Positions 52,600 through 61,533 of a stretch of 64,000 nucleotides of DNA are shown in pieces. This DNA comes from Lacrimispora sp. BS-2 (GTDB lineage: Bacteria > Bacillota > Clostridia > Lachnospirales > Lachnospiraceae): contig NZ_CP157940.1 of NCBI RefSeq assembly GCF_040207125.1, positions 3,906,001 through 3,970,000 on the forward strand, read 5' to 3'. A program made the translations under genes and the position numbers. Numbering within the stretch: position 1 is the stretch's first letter; each line of letters starts with the position of its first letter. Under the pieces are notes generated by a model. The model searched no databases. It was not told the DNA's origin and saw nothing but the letters and a program-made list of their open reading frames with translations.

Positions 52600-53613
52600 A
52601 TGGTAACAGTAGGAATTATTGGAGCAGGAAGAATCGGAAAAGTACATACCACCAGCATCTGCAACCTGGTAAAGAACGGAAGGATCAAGACCATTGCCGA
52701 TCCATTCATGAATGAGGAAACTGACAAATGGGCAAAAGGCATGGGAGTTCCCAATACCACCAAGGATTACAAGGAGATTTTAGCAGACCCGGAGATTGAT
52801 GCCGTGTTGATCTGCTCATCTACCAACACCCATTCCCCTATTTCCGTTGAGGCCATTCAGGCAGGAAAACACGTATTTTGTGAAAAGCCCATTGACCACG
52901 ACATTGAGAAGATCAAGGAAGTTATGGAAGCCTTAAAAGGCAGTAAGATAAAATATCAGGTAGGTTTTAACCGCCGCTTTGACCACAACTTTGAAGCAGT
53001 GAGAAATGCGGTTGCAGCAGGTAAGATCGGAGAACCTCATATCATCAAAGTTACCTCCAGAGATCCGGAGCCGCCAAGTGCCGAGTACGCAGCAGTATCC
53101 GGAGGCATGTTCTTAGATATGACCATCCATGATTTTGATATGGTCCGTTACTTAGCTGGCTGTGATGCAGAGGAAATCTACGTTCAGTCCGCAGTACTTG
53201 TGGATCCGGCCATTGGGGAAGCAGGGGATGTGGATACCGCAGTCATTACCCTTAAAATGGAGAACGGTGCCATTGCAGTCATTGATAACTCCAGAAAGGC
53301 TGCTTACGGCTATGACCAGAGAGCAGAGGTGTTCGGCTCCAAGGGAATGGTGGCAACCACCAATGATACCGAATCCAGTGCAGTATTAAGCACTGCCGAA
53401 GGCGTTACCGGAGAAAAACCCTTATACTTCTTCTTAGAGCGTTACATGCAGTCCTTTGCAAAGGAAGTGAACTGCTTTATTGAAGCCATTGAGAATGATA
53501 CCGATACCCCTCTTGGCGTAGAGGATGGATTAAAGCCTGTATTAATGGGCATTGCCGCCAAGAAGTCCGTGCAGGAGCACAGGCCTGTAAAGATTTCTGA
53601 AATCATGATGTAA
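52600..53613 (+). CDS. iolG: Inositol 2-dehydrogenase
   Basis: Oxidises myo-inositol to 2-keto-myo-inositol (scyllo-inosose) with NAD+, the first step of the pathway. It has 337 residues: Rossmann loop GAGRIGKVHTTS, catalytic Lys in FCEKPIDHD, and GGMFLDMTIHDFDMVRYL with the catalytic Asp and His. AGAAGGAG precedes the ATG. The TAA stop codon is the start of the 81-bp repeat at 53611. Confidence 0.95.
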   Translation: MVTVGIIGAGRIGKVHTTSICNLVKNGRIKTIADPFMNEETDKWAKGMGVPNTTKDYKEILADPEIDAVLICSSTNTHSPISVEAIQAGKHVFCEKPIDHDIEKIKEVMEALKGSKIKYQVGFNRRFDHNFEAVRNAVAAGKIGEPHIIKVTSRDPEPPSAEYAAVSGGMFLDMTIHDFDMVRYLAGCDAEEIYVQSAVLVDPAIGEAGDVDTAVITLKMENGAIAVIDNSRKAAYGYDQRAEVFGSKGMVATTNDTESSAVLSTAEGVTGEKPLYFFLERYMQSFAKEVNCFIEAIENDTDTPLGVEDGLKPVLMGIAAKKSVQEHRPVKISEIMM

Positions 53614-53772
53614 TGAGCGCAAGAGAGCGAAGATGAGCTCGCTCATCGGCGCGAACGGTGAATGCTGCTCAGGAACCGTAGGTTCATGAGATAATGAGCA
53701 CAAGAGAGCGAAGATGAGCTTGCTCATCGGCGCGAACGGCGAATGTCGATCATGAACAGCAGGTTCATGATA
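53611..53772. repeat. Two tandem 81-bp repeats between iolG and iolB
   Basis: Units 53611-53691 and 53692-53772 differ at scattered sites. Each contains the stem GATGAGC-(TC or TT)-GCTCATC, and the second a CATGAAC/GTTCATG stem. The first unit starts at the iolG stop codon, as the 52-bp array starts at a stop codon. The sequence families differ. Confidence 0.92.
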
Positions 53773-53800
53773 TAGGATATAAACGGAGAAAGGAGCTGCC

Positions 53801-54577
53801 ATGAGCGAATTATTCAGTTATCCGGAGTTTGATCCCAAAGGAATAAAACTTCTCACCAAAGCAGGAGACAGGGAAAATGACATGTTAATGGACATTGCCG
53901 TTTATCAGATGAAGGCGGGAGAGGAACGGTCCTTCTCCTATCCGGAGGATGAGATGGCGGTCCTTCTCCTTACCGGAGAAATCTCGTTTTCCTGGGAAGA
54001 GAAGAAGGAGTGGGGAAAACGGAGCAGTCTGATAGAGGAAGGGCCATACTGCCTTCACGTTTCAAAGGGCGTTTTGGTCGGAGTGGAGGCAAAGGAGGAC
54101 AGTCAGATCCTGGTTCAGTGCACCAAAAATGAAAGGGCATTTGACAGCGTTTTCTATAAGCCCGGGGACTGCACCAATGATATTTTTGGGGAAGGGCTTT
54201 TGGAAAACAAGATGAAGCGGACGGTCCGCACTATCTTTGACTACAAAAATGCCCCTTATTCCAATATGGTAAACGGAGAAGTCATCACTCATCAGGGAGG
54301 GTGGTCCAGTTACACCCCTCATGAGCATCCCCAGCCTGAGGTTTATTATTACCAATTTGAACGGCCGGAGGGCTTTGGTGCCTGCTTTATCGGGGAAGAT
54401 GTTTTTAAGATCAAGGATGGGAGTTGTGCTGCCATTCCCGGCGGCAGGACCCACCCCCAGGTGACTGCGCCTGGTTACCCCATGTACTATTGCTGGATGA
54501 TCCGGCACCTTCCGGGGGATCCGTGGACAACACGGGTAGATGACCCCAGATACAACTGGATCAAAGAATTAAAATAA
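53801..54577 (+). CDS. iolB: 5-deoxy-glucuronate isomerase
   Basis: Isomerises 5-deoxy-glucuronate to 2-deoxy-5-keto-gluconate. The 258-residue double cupin has the metal-binding HEHPQPEVYYYQFERPEGFG in the second half and the GGRTHPQVTAPGYPMYY stretch near the C-terminus. AAAGGAG precedes the ATG. It is the last gene of the operon; a strong terminator follows. No inositol transporter gene is linked. Confidence 0.94.
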   Translation: MSELFSYPEFDPKGIKLLTKAGDRENDMLMDIAVYQMKAGEERSFSYPEDEMAVLLLTGEISFSWEEKKEWGKRSSLIEEGPYCLHVSKGVLVGVEAKEDSQILVQCTKNERAFDSVFYKPGDCTNDIFGEGLLENKMKRTVRTIFDYKNAPYSNMVNGEVITHQGGWSSYTPHEHPQPEVYYYQFERPEGFGACFIGEDVFKIKDGSCAAIPGGRTHPQVTAPGYPMYYCWMIRHLPGDPWTTRVDDPRYNWIKELK

Positions 54578-54603
54578 ATTGATCCTGGTCCCCCTTGCCA
54601 AAG

Positions 54604-54652
54604 GCCAGAAAAAGATGGAAAGCATTCAGGCTTCTGTCTTTTTCTGGCTTTT
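54604..54652 (+). terminator. Terminator of the iol operon
   Basis: GCCAGAAAAAGA and TCTTTTTCTGGC form a perfect 12-bp stem, followed by TTTT. Confidence 0.92.
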
Positions 54653-54811
54653 ATCTGTTAAAAAGCTATTTCAGGAAAACATAAGGACAGAAAAAGGGCC
54701 GGCCCGTACAAACAGATGCCCTGCAAATGCCTTTTCACAAACATGATAAACTCTGTCAGCATATTTTATAAGATATTGAAGGATAATTGATATCAGAAAA
54801 GAGGAGTAATC

Positions 54812-55504
54812 ATGAGCCAGGTTTGGAGAATCCTGGTAAGCCTTGTGGAAAGGTATGACCTTATCTACCAGACGGGTTTATTTTTTCGAATTGTTGTAGC
54901 AGGGTTTTTAGGGTATCTGATCGGATATGAAAGAACCAATCGTTATAAGGGTGCAGGGATGAGAACCCATGCCATTGTGGCTATGGGAGCGGCTCTTATG
55001 ATGGTGGTTTCCAAGTACGGGTTCCGGGATGTTCCCAATTTTGATGCTTCCAGGATCGCTTCCCAGATCGTATCAGGGATCGGTTTTCTTGGAGCAGGAG
55101 TCATCTTTGTTAAGAATCATTCAGTCAGCGGTTTAACAACTGCAGCAGGCATCTGGGCGACGGCGGGAGTGGGGATGGCAATCGGCGCAGGCAACTACTT
55201 TTTGGGATGCGGAGCAGGCCTTTTTCTTATTTTTACCCAGATCATTCTTCATGATGTTCCCTTTCTTTCCAGGGAGCCATACCCAGGTGTCTTAAAAATA
55301 ACCACGAATCAATACAACATCGTCATCACGGAGTTGCTTCATAACTTAAATGAGGAGAAGATCAAGGTTTTAAACATTAAGGCAGGAAAAACAAAGGAGG
55401 CGGTCAAGGTGGAACTGGACCTCCTTTATCCGGCCGGATATGAGAAAAATGATCTGGTCGTCAAGTGGTCAAATGATAAACGGATCGACTCCATCAGCGG
55501 CTAA
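54812..55504 (+). CDS. MgtC/SapB-family membrane protein
   Basis: The 230-residue protein has four to five hydrophobic segments in the first 150 residues, with the family motif GYLIGYERTNRYKGAGMRTHAIVA and the GIGFLGAGVIF segment, then a soluble C-terminal domain (about 160-230) like the ACT-type tail of longer MgtC proteins. The family is tied to magnesium or phosphate stress and to modulation of the ATP synthase; the role here is not shown. AGAGGAG precedes the ATG. It is monocistronic. Confidence 0.9.
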   Translation: MSQVWRILVSLVERYDLIYQTGLFFRIVVAGFLGYLIGYERTNRYKGAGMRTHAIVAMGAALMMVVSKYGFRDVPNFDASRIASQIVSGIGFLGAGVIFVKNHSVSGLTTAAGIWATAGVGMAIGAGNYFLGCGAGLFLIFTQIILHDVPFLSREPYPGVLKITTNQYNIVITELLHNLNEEKIKVLNIKAGKTKEAVKVELDLLYPAGYEKNDLVVKWSNDKRIDSISG

Positions 55505-55605
55505 AGTAACAGGTATGATCTTCCAGTAAAAGGAGCTTTTAACTGTTTTTCAAATTAAATCACCATAAAACCTATAGAAAAAGTAGGAAATAAGCTCAAA
55601 AACAG

Positions 55606-55635
55606 TTGCAAAATAACCGGAAATGTGTTTATAAT
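55606..55635 (+). promoter_or_regulatory. Promoter of the peptide ABC operon
   Basis: TTGCAA (55606-55611), an 18-base spacer and TATAAT (55630-55635). Confidence 0.65.
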
Positions 55636-55649
55636 GAATCTGACTTTTC

Positions 55650-55676
55650 AACTGATAGCCGGATACGCCATCAGTT
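55650..55676 (+). other. Leader stem-loop upstream of the peptide-binding protein
   Basis: AACTGAT and ATCAGTT form a 7-bp stem around a 13-base loop, near the predicted 5' end of the message. A longer-range pair, AACTGTTTTT and AAAAACAGTT, spans the promoter region just upstream. Confidence 0.45.
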
Positions 55677-55707
55677 ATAATTAAGGGAAAACTGAAAGGA
55701 GAAATGT

Positions 55708-57336
55708 ATGAAAAAAGTTTTTATGAAGAGTGCGGCATTCCTGCTGGCATCTGTCATGGTGCTGGGAGGCCTTACCGCCTGCGGAGGAAAGGACCCGGTT
55801 GCAGAAGGAACCACAGCTGCTAACGGCAGTTCAGCAGGCGGATCAGATGAAGGAGCCGGAACAACGGCTGCAGGAGGGGAAAGCACATTTACCTATGCAA
55901 TTGCAGGCGATCCTGGAGCTAATGTGAATGTAATCACCACAAGCGACCGTTTCGGCCTTATGACCATAAAGATGATCTATTCCCCACTGTATATGTACAA
56001 TGCGGATGGGATCAATTACTTCCTGGCAAAGAGCATAGACACCTCTGAGGACAAACTAACCTATACCATACACCTGCGGGATGATGTAAAATGGTCGGAT
56101 GGAGAGAAATTCACTGCTGATGACGTTGTCTTTACCTTTGAAGCCATGGCAGACGAGAAAAACGCAGGCTGGGCATATTCACAGCTGGTATTCCCGGAAG
56201 GAGCAGTTAAGATCGAAAAGATTGACGACTATACGGTTTCCCTTACCATGCCTTTTGTAAACTCCGCTGCGGTGGAGATGTTTTCCCAGATATTCATCAT
56301 GCCAAAGCATATCTATGAAAATGTGGAGAACTTTGAAAATAATGACGTGAACACCAAGCCTGTAGGCACAGGGCCTTACGTAATGGCGGAATACTCCCCG
56401 GGTTCCTACGTGAAATTCACGAAGAATGAGAATTACTTCCTGGGCGCCCCCTCCATTGACAATTTCGTATACAGGATCATTGAAAATGAAAATACAGCCA
56501 TGACAGCGATTCAGAGCGGAGAAGTAAACGCATGGATCGGAACTCCTGCACAGGTGGCTCAGATGAATCTGGAAGCAGCGAATCTGACCGTTTATCCATA
56601 TCAGGAAGGCCGTGTGGGATACATGATGATTAATGCAGGCCGCGTTAAGGATGAAAACTTCAGGAAAGCTATTTTCTATGCCCTGGATAAAAAGGCCATT
56701 GCAGATGCAGCTCTCTTAGATTCCCAGTATTACGACCTGCCATGGAGCTTCATGCCTCCTAACAGCCAGTTTTTTGCAGAGGATGTGGAGAAATATGAAC
56801 AGAACCTGGATAAATCCAAGGAGTTTCTTGCTGCTTCCGGCGTGACAAATCCGGAACTGTCACTTGCCTATAACGCTTCCGACAGCCTTCAGTCCACCTC
56901 TGCCATCATGATACAGGAGCAGCTTCAGAAGGCAGGAATTAAAGTGAAGTTAACAGGCGTGGATTCCACTGCTCTCAGCCAGCAGATGAAGCAGGCTGAT
57001 AACCCTTATGATATGTACTTTGGCGGCTATATCATGGGCATTGACCCGGATACGTTCTCAAGCTTATTTGAATCAGGTGCCCCATACAATTACATGCATT
57101 ATGATTATCCTGAGATGAATGATCTGTTTGCACAGGGCCGTAAGGAAACGGATGAGGCAAAGCGTAAGGAAATCTATACAACCATCCAGCAGAAGCTGCA
57201 GGAAACCGCTTGCTTCTATCCGTTGTATTCCAATAAACGGCTTCTTGTAGTATCTAAAAATGTATCAGGAATTGAAGAATCAAAGCTGGTTCCTGTTTAT
57301 ACCTTTGAAGATACTTCCAAACTACAGATAAAGTAA
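55708..57336 (+). CDS. Peptide/oligosaccharide ABC transporter substrate-binding lipoprotein
   Basis: Extracellular binding protein of the SBP_bac_5 (DppA/OppA) family. The 542-residue protein has a signal peptide with lipobox GLTAC (Cys25), a Gly/Ser/Ala-rich linker, then TYTIHLRDDVKWSDGEKFTADDVVFTFE-type sequence, the family signature. GAAAGGAG precedes the ATG. It is the first gene of a five-gene importer operon. The cargo may be peptides, but some members carry oligosaccharides or nickel. Confidence 0.93.
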   Translation: MKKVFMKSAAFLLASVMVLGGLTACGGKDPVAEGTTAANGSSAGGSDEGAGTTAAGGESTFTYAIAGDPGANVNVITTSDRFGLMTIKMIYSPLYMYNADGINYFLAKSIDTSEDKLTYTIHLRDDVKWSDGEKFTADDVVFTFEAMADEKNAGWAYSQLVFPEGAVKIEKIDDYTVSLTMPFVNSAAVEMFSQIFIMPKHIYENVENFENNDVNTKPVGTGPYVMAEYSPGSYVKFTKNENYFLGAPSIDNFVYRIIENENTAMTAIQSGEVNAWIGTPAQVAQMNLEAANLTVYPYQEGRVGYMMINAGRVKDENFRKAIFYALDKKAIADAALLDSQYYDLPWSFMPPNSQFFAEDVEKYEQNLDKSKEFLAASGVTNPELSLAYNASDSLQSTSAIMIQEQLQKAGIKVKLTGVDSTALSQQMKQADNPYDMYFGGYIMGIDPDTFSSLFESGAPYNYMHYDYPEMNDLFAQGRKETDEAKRKEIYTTIQQKLQETACFYPLYSNKRLLVVSKNVSGIEESKLVPVYTFEDTSKLQIK

Positions 57337-57390
57337 TACAGACAGCAGGTGCGTAAGCTCCAGAAATGGCGGGTTGGGGATCAGCTGTGA

Positions 57391-57436
57391 AGAGGAAAGG
57401 GTGTTCTGCTGCCGGAATCCTGCAGCAGGCACCTCT
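57391..57436 (+). other. Intercistronic hairpin after the binding-protein gene
   Basis: AGAGG...GGTG.CTGCTGC pairs with GCAGCAG.CACC...CCTCT, followed by the short T-rich TTTCTAT. It is likely an attenuator or mRNA 3' stabiliser between binding protein and permeases. Confidence 0.65.
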
Positions 57437-57459
57437 TTCTATATATAAGGAGAAACCAT

Positions 57460-58413
57460 ATGGCGAAATATATATTAAGACGAATATTAACAGCCATACC
57501 CATGGTCCTTTTCATTACAATTCTATGTTTTGCTTTGATGCATTTTGCACCTTATAATGCTATTGATGCTATGACAACACCAAAGATGTCACCGGAAACA
57601 ATTGAATTGATTAAGGCAAAATATGGGTACGACAAGCCTCTGTTCATCCAGTATTTACGCTGGCTGAACGGAATATTAAATGGAAATTTCGGATATTCCA
57701 TCGTAACCAAGCAAAGCATTGCAGGAGATCTGGCGGTGAGGATTCCAAACACCATAAAACTGGTACTTCCGGCCTATGCTACCGCTTATATCCTGGCAAT
57801 CATCCTTGGGCTTTTAGCAGGCTCCCATAAGAATAAGACAGCAGACAAAGTGATTGACGGAATATCCTCCATAGCGATCGCCGTTCCGTCCTTCTGGTTT
57901 TCCATGCTTTTGATTTTTGTCCTGGGTTATAAGCTTAAGCTTCTTCCCATCGTGGGGATGCATTCCGTAGGAAAGGAAGCCTCCATGGTGGACTTTCTAA
58001 GGCATTTTATCATGCCTTTTATCACCCTTACCTTTACATTTTTACCTGCCAATGTAAAATTTGTCCGTTCCTCCACTGTCACCCAGTTTTCTGAGGATTA
58101 TGTGCTGGTTCAGCGGGCCTTTGGGGCTTCCAGAGGGGAAATTATGTATAAGCATGTCTGTAAAAATGTGCTGCTTCCCATTATTACAAGGCTTGGCATG
58201 GCCCTTCAGCTGCTGGTAACAGGGGCCATCATTACGGAAACCGTATTTGGCTGGCCGGGAGTAGGACCTTATTTTATCAAGGCGATCCAGGGCATGGATT
58301 ATCCGATTGTCATGATTGTTCTGGTGCTGTCCTCTACCCTTGTAATTCTTGGAAACCTTCTGTCGGATATCCTCTACTGCATTACAGATCCGCGCATAAG
58401 GGAAATGGGGTGA
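57460..58413 (+). CDS. Peptide ABC transporter permease (DppB type)
   Basis: First membrane subunit of the importer. It has 317 residues, the N-terminal MAKYILRRILTAIPMVLFIT with a membrane segment at 9-30, further segments, and the ATPase-contact loop RAFGASRGEIMYKHVCKN near residue 220. ATAAGGAG precedes the ATG. Confidence 0.95.
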   Translation: MAKYILRRILTAIPMVLFITILCFALMHFAPYNAIDAMTTPKMSPETIELIKAKYGYDKPLFIQYLRWLNGILNGNFGYSIVTKQSIAGDLAVRIPNTIKLVLPAYATAYILAIILGLLAGSHKNKTADKVIDGISSIAIAVPSFWFSMLLIFVLGYKLKLLPIVGMHSVGKEASMVDFLRHFIMPFITLTFTFLPANVKFVRSSTVTQFSEDYVLVQRAFGASRGEIMYKHVCKNVLLPIITRLGMALQLLVTGAIITETVFGWPGVGPYFIKAIQGMDYPIVMIVLVLSSTLVILGNLLSDILYCITDPRIREMG

Positions 58414-58420
58414 CTGGAAG

Positions 58421-59305
58421 ATGAAACCAAACAAAGAGAACATAAAGAAGAACAGATCCGTCAGAGTAGACAGCGTATTGCTGTCATTAAAGCATGATAA
58501 GGCGGCAATCATTTCCCTGATTCTTTTGGGAGTGATTATTTTATTTGCATTGATTGCGCCCCTTCTTCCTGTAGAGCCAAATGCCACTGATATAGCAAAC
58601 CGCCTCCAGCCCCCATCGGCCGGGCACTGGTTCGGGACTGATGAAGTAGGAAGGGATTATTTTGCCAGAGTCATCTACGGGGGCCGTGTTTCCCTGCTGG
58701 TTGGATTCCTGGCCATGCTTACCAGCCTTACCATCGGAGTGGCGGTAGGCACTGTTTCCGGCTTTTGCGGCGGTATGGTGGATATGGTCCTTATGCGCAT
58801 TGTAGATGTCCTGCATTCGATTCCATGGATGATCCTGGTTACCGTTGTCAGCATCTTTTTAAGGCCAGGGTTAAAATCCATTATTCTGGTCATCGGCTTT
58901 TTTACCTGGATGGAAATTGCCAGGCTGGTGCGGGCAGAGACACTTTCCCTAAAGGAAAGGGAATTCATCCTTTATGCCGAGTTTTCCGGCGTGGGCATCT
59001 GGAAGATCATTACCAGCCATATCATACCTTCCGTATTTCCCACGATCATTGTATCGGCAACTACCAGCATGGCAGATGCAATTATGACAGAATCTTCCTT
59101 AAGCTTCCTGGGAGTAGGCATTCAGCAGCCCATGTCTTCCTGGGGAAGCCTTTTGCAAAATGCCCAGGGAACCATGCAGAACACCTTTTACATGGCACTG
59201 ATTCCAGGACTTTTGATCATAATCACGATTTTTGCCTTTAATAAGCTGGGAAACCTGCTCCGGGTTTTCGTGGAACCGAAAATTATGAACGACGAGAAAG
59301 AGTAA
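58421..59305 (+). CDS. Peptide ABC transporter permease (DppC type)
   Basis: Second membrane subunit. The 294-residue protein has the DppC hallmark WFGTDEVGRDYFARVIYGGR near residue 68 and an EAA-type loop (EFILYAEFSGVGIWKIITSH). It starts seven bases after the DppB-type gene. Confidence 0.95.
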   Translation: MKPNKENIKKNRSVRVDSVLLSLKHDKAAIISLILLGVIILFALIAPLLPVEPNATDIANRLQPPSAGHWFGTDEVGRDYFARVIYGGRVSLLVGFLAMLTSLTIGVAVGTVSGFCGGMVDMVLMRIVDVLHSIPWMILVTVVSIFLRPGLKSIILVIGFFTWMEIARLVRAETLSLKEREFILYAEFSGVGIWKIITSHIIPSVFPTIIVSATTSMADAIMTESSLSFLGVGIQQPMSSWGSLLQNAQGTMQNTFYMALIPGLLIIITIFAFNKLGNLLRVFVEPKIMNDEKE

Positions 59306-59321
59306 AGCGAGGAAACAGGAA

Positions 59322-60341
59322 TTGGAAGAGACAAAGAAAAACGATGATAAAATCCTGTCCGTACAAAATGTGCATACCACCTTTCATACTCACGGGAAAT
59401 CGGTAAAGGCGGTGCGCGGCGTAAGCTTTTACGCAGGCCGCCAGGAAATCCTTGCTGTAGTGGGAGAATCGGGCAGCGGAAAAAGTGTTCTGATGAAATC
59501 CATCCTGGGCCTGATGCCGGAAAATGCAGAGGTCACTGTGGACCAGATCATGTTCATGGATAAGGACATGCTTAAAATGACACCGGAACAGCTAAGAAAG
59601 ATGCGGGGAAAAGAGATTGCAATGGTCTTCCAGGATCCCATGACGGCATTGAATCCTGTAAGAACCATAGGTTATCATCTGACAGAAGTACTTAAACGCC
59701 ACAGAGGTATGGATAAGCGGGCAGCCCATAAGGAAGCCATGGCGGTTTTGGAACAGGTGGGCATTCCGTCTCCGGAAAAGAGGTTAAACCAGTATCCTCA
59801 TGAATTTTCCGGCGGCATGAGACAGAGAGTGCTAATTGCCATGGCCCTTTGCTGCCGTCCGAAGCTTTTAATTGCAGATGAGCCGACTACGGCTCTTGAT
59901 GTGACCATTCAGGCCCAGATTCTTGAACTTTTAAAAAAGCTGCAGGATGAGACGGGAATGAGTATCATACTCATCACTCACGATCTTGGAGTGGTGGCAA
60001 GCCTAAGCCGCCGGATCCTGGTTATGTACGGCGGGCTTCTGATGGAAGAGGGGCTGACCGAAGAAATCTTTTATGCACCAAAGCATCCCTATACAAGAGC
60101 CTTACTTCAGGCCATTCCCAAACCCCAGGCAGGGGACCGGAAGCGGCTGGAGCCAATCCCCGGAATAGCTCCGTCCCTGGTGGATCCTCCCGATGGCTGC
60201 CCGTTTGCAGAGCGGTGTAAATTTGCCTGCGAACAATGTGTAAAAGGAATTCCCAGGTACCGGGTATATTCAGACACTCAGAGAGCCATGTGCATCTTTT
60301 CGGAAGAGGAGCTTAATGCAAGGGAAAGGAAGGTGGAGTGA
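59322..60341 (+). CDS. Peptide ABC transporter ATPase (DppD type)
   Basis: Cytoplasmic ATPase driving import. The 339-residue protein has Walker A GESGSGKS, signature FSGGMRQRVLIAMAL, Walker B LLIADEPTTALD and the oligopeptide C-terminal extension with HPYTRALLQAIP and the Cys cluster CPFAERCKFACEQC. It has a TTG start with GCGAGGA 8 bases upstream. Confidence 0.94.
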   Translation: MEETKKNDDKILSVQNVHTTFHTHGKSVKAVRGVSFYAGRQEILAVVGESGSGKSVLMKSILGLMPENAEVTVDQIMFMDKDMLKMTPEQLRKMRGKEIAMVFQDPMTALNPVRTIGYHLTEVLKRHRGMDKRAAHKEAMAVLEQVGIPSPEKRLNQYPHEFSGGMRQRVLIAMALCCRPKLLIADEPTTALDVTIQAQILELLKKLQDETGMSIILITHDLGVVASLSRRILVMYGGLLMEEGLTEEIFYAPKHPYTRALLQAIPKPQAGDRKRLEPIPGIAPSLVDPPDGCPFAERCKFACEQCVKGIPRYRVYSDTQRAMCIFSEEELNARERKVE

Positions 60342-60342
60342 T

Positions 60343-61335
60343 ATGGATAACAGGAACCAGGAAATCCTGCTGGAAACCAGGGAACTATGTAAATATTTTC
60401 CTTCCAAGGACTTTTTTGGCCGTAAGAAGGCAGAAGTAAAGGCAGTGGACGGTGTGAACCTTACCATCCGGAAAGGGGAGACCTTTGGACTGGTAGGAGA
60501 ATCCGGCTGCGGAAAATCCACCTTAGGACGGACTTTGATCCGCATGTACGACCCTACCAGCGGGTCCATCCTGTTTAAGGGACAGGACATCACCAGGGTG
60601 AAAGGCAGTAAATTACTTCCCATCCACCGGCAGATGCAGATCATTTTCCAGGACCCCTATTCTGCCCTGGATCCCCATCACAATGTGAGAGAAATCGTTG
60701 GAGAGTCCATGACGGCTGTAGCCGGCATAGCGGCCAGCGAGATAGACGGCCGGATCGAAGAAATGCTTATAAAGGTGGGAATGAAGCCGGATGACATGTA
60801 TAAGTATGCCTATGAATTTTCGGGAGGCCAGCGCCAGAGGATCGGAATTGCCAGGGCGCTTGCAGTGGAACCGGAATTTTTGCTCTGCGACGAACCGATT
60901 TCAGCTCTGGATGTTTCCATACAGGCCCAGGTAGTGAACATGCTGGAGGATCTGCAGAAGGAAATGGGCCTTACCTACTTATTTGTGGCCCATGACTTAT
61001 CCATGGTGCGCCATATATCCACAAGGATCGGTGTTATGTATCTGGGCAGGCTGGTGGAGATCGCAGACAGTGACGAACTGTATGAAAATCCCCTTCATCC
61101 GTATACAAAGGCGCTCCTTTCTGCCATCCCGGTGGCCGACCCGGAGCTTTCTGCAAAGTCAAAGCGCCTGATGCTTAAAGGAGAGCTTCCCAGCCCCATG
61201 CATGTGCCCTCTGGGTGCCATTTTCATACCAGATGCATGTATGCCAGGCAAGATTGCAGCAGTAAGGTGCCGGAGATGAAAGAGGTTTCTCCAGGACATT
61301 TTGTGGCCTGTTCCTGCCTTCCATTTATTGGATAA
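60343..61335 (+). CDS. Peptide ABC transporter ATPase (DppF type)
   Basis: Second ATPase, pairing with the DppD-type protein. The 330-residue protein has Walker A GESGCGKS, signature FSGGQRQRIGIARAL, Walker B LLCDEPISALD, HPYTKALLSAIP and CHFHTRCMYARQDC. ATG 60343 follows AGGTGGAG and is one base after the previous stop codon; upstream in-frame codons lie inside the DppD-type gene. Confidence 0.94.
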   Translation: MDNRNQEILLETRELCKYFPSKDFFGRKKAEVKAVDGVNLTIRKGETFGLVGESGCGKSTLGRTLIRMYDPTSGSILFKGQDITRVKGSKLLPIHRQMQIIFQDPYSALDPHHNVREIVGESMTAVAGIAASEIDGRIEEMLIKVGMKPDDMYKYAYEFSGGQRQRIGIARALAVEPEFLLCDEPISALDVSIQAQVVNMLEDLQKEMGLTYLFVAHDLSMVRHISTRIGVMYLGRLVEIADSDELYENPLHPYTKALLSAIPVADPELSAKSKRLMLKGELPSPMHVPSGCHFHTRCMYARQDCSSKVPEMKEVSPGHFVACSCLPFIG

Positions 61336-61349
61336 AAAGAAAATAATCC

Positions 61350-61378
61350 TTGACTTTTCAAATAAAACTTTTTATAAT
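61350..61378 (+). promoter_or_regulatory. Near-consensus promoter
   Basis: TTGACT (61350-61355), a 17-base spacer and TATAAT (61373-61378). It is the best sigma-A match in the window. Confidence 0.85.
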
Positions 61379-61403
61379 AACAACAATTAAAAAAAGACTA
61401 AGC

Positions 61404-61442
61404 AAAGACGCTTAAGAAATTAAAACTCTAAGGCGTCTTTTT
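61404..61442 (+). terminator. Terminator 26 bases after the promoter
   Basis: AAAGACGCTTA pairs with TAAGGCGTCTTT (one bulged G), followed by further T. It may end the peptide ABC operon, or attenuate transcripts from the promoter at 61350. Confidence 0.8.
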
Positions 61443-61466
61443 GCATATTTTTAGGAAAATCTTACA

Positions 61467-61521
61467 TAATGCCTTACAGGCATACCTTTGTGTCCAAAAA
61501 ATATAGACAAAAAAGAGGAAA
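61467..61521. repeat. Diverged single copy of the 52-bp repeat
   Basis: The stretch from CCTTACAGGCATACCTTTG to AGACAAAAAAGAGGAAA aligns base for base, without gaps, with a unit of the array at 43545 and agrees at roughly three quarters of positions, keeping CCTTT.TGTCCAAA and GGAAA. It too ends just before a start codon. Confidence 0.65.
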
Positions 61522-61533
61522 GGGGATGGAATT

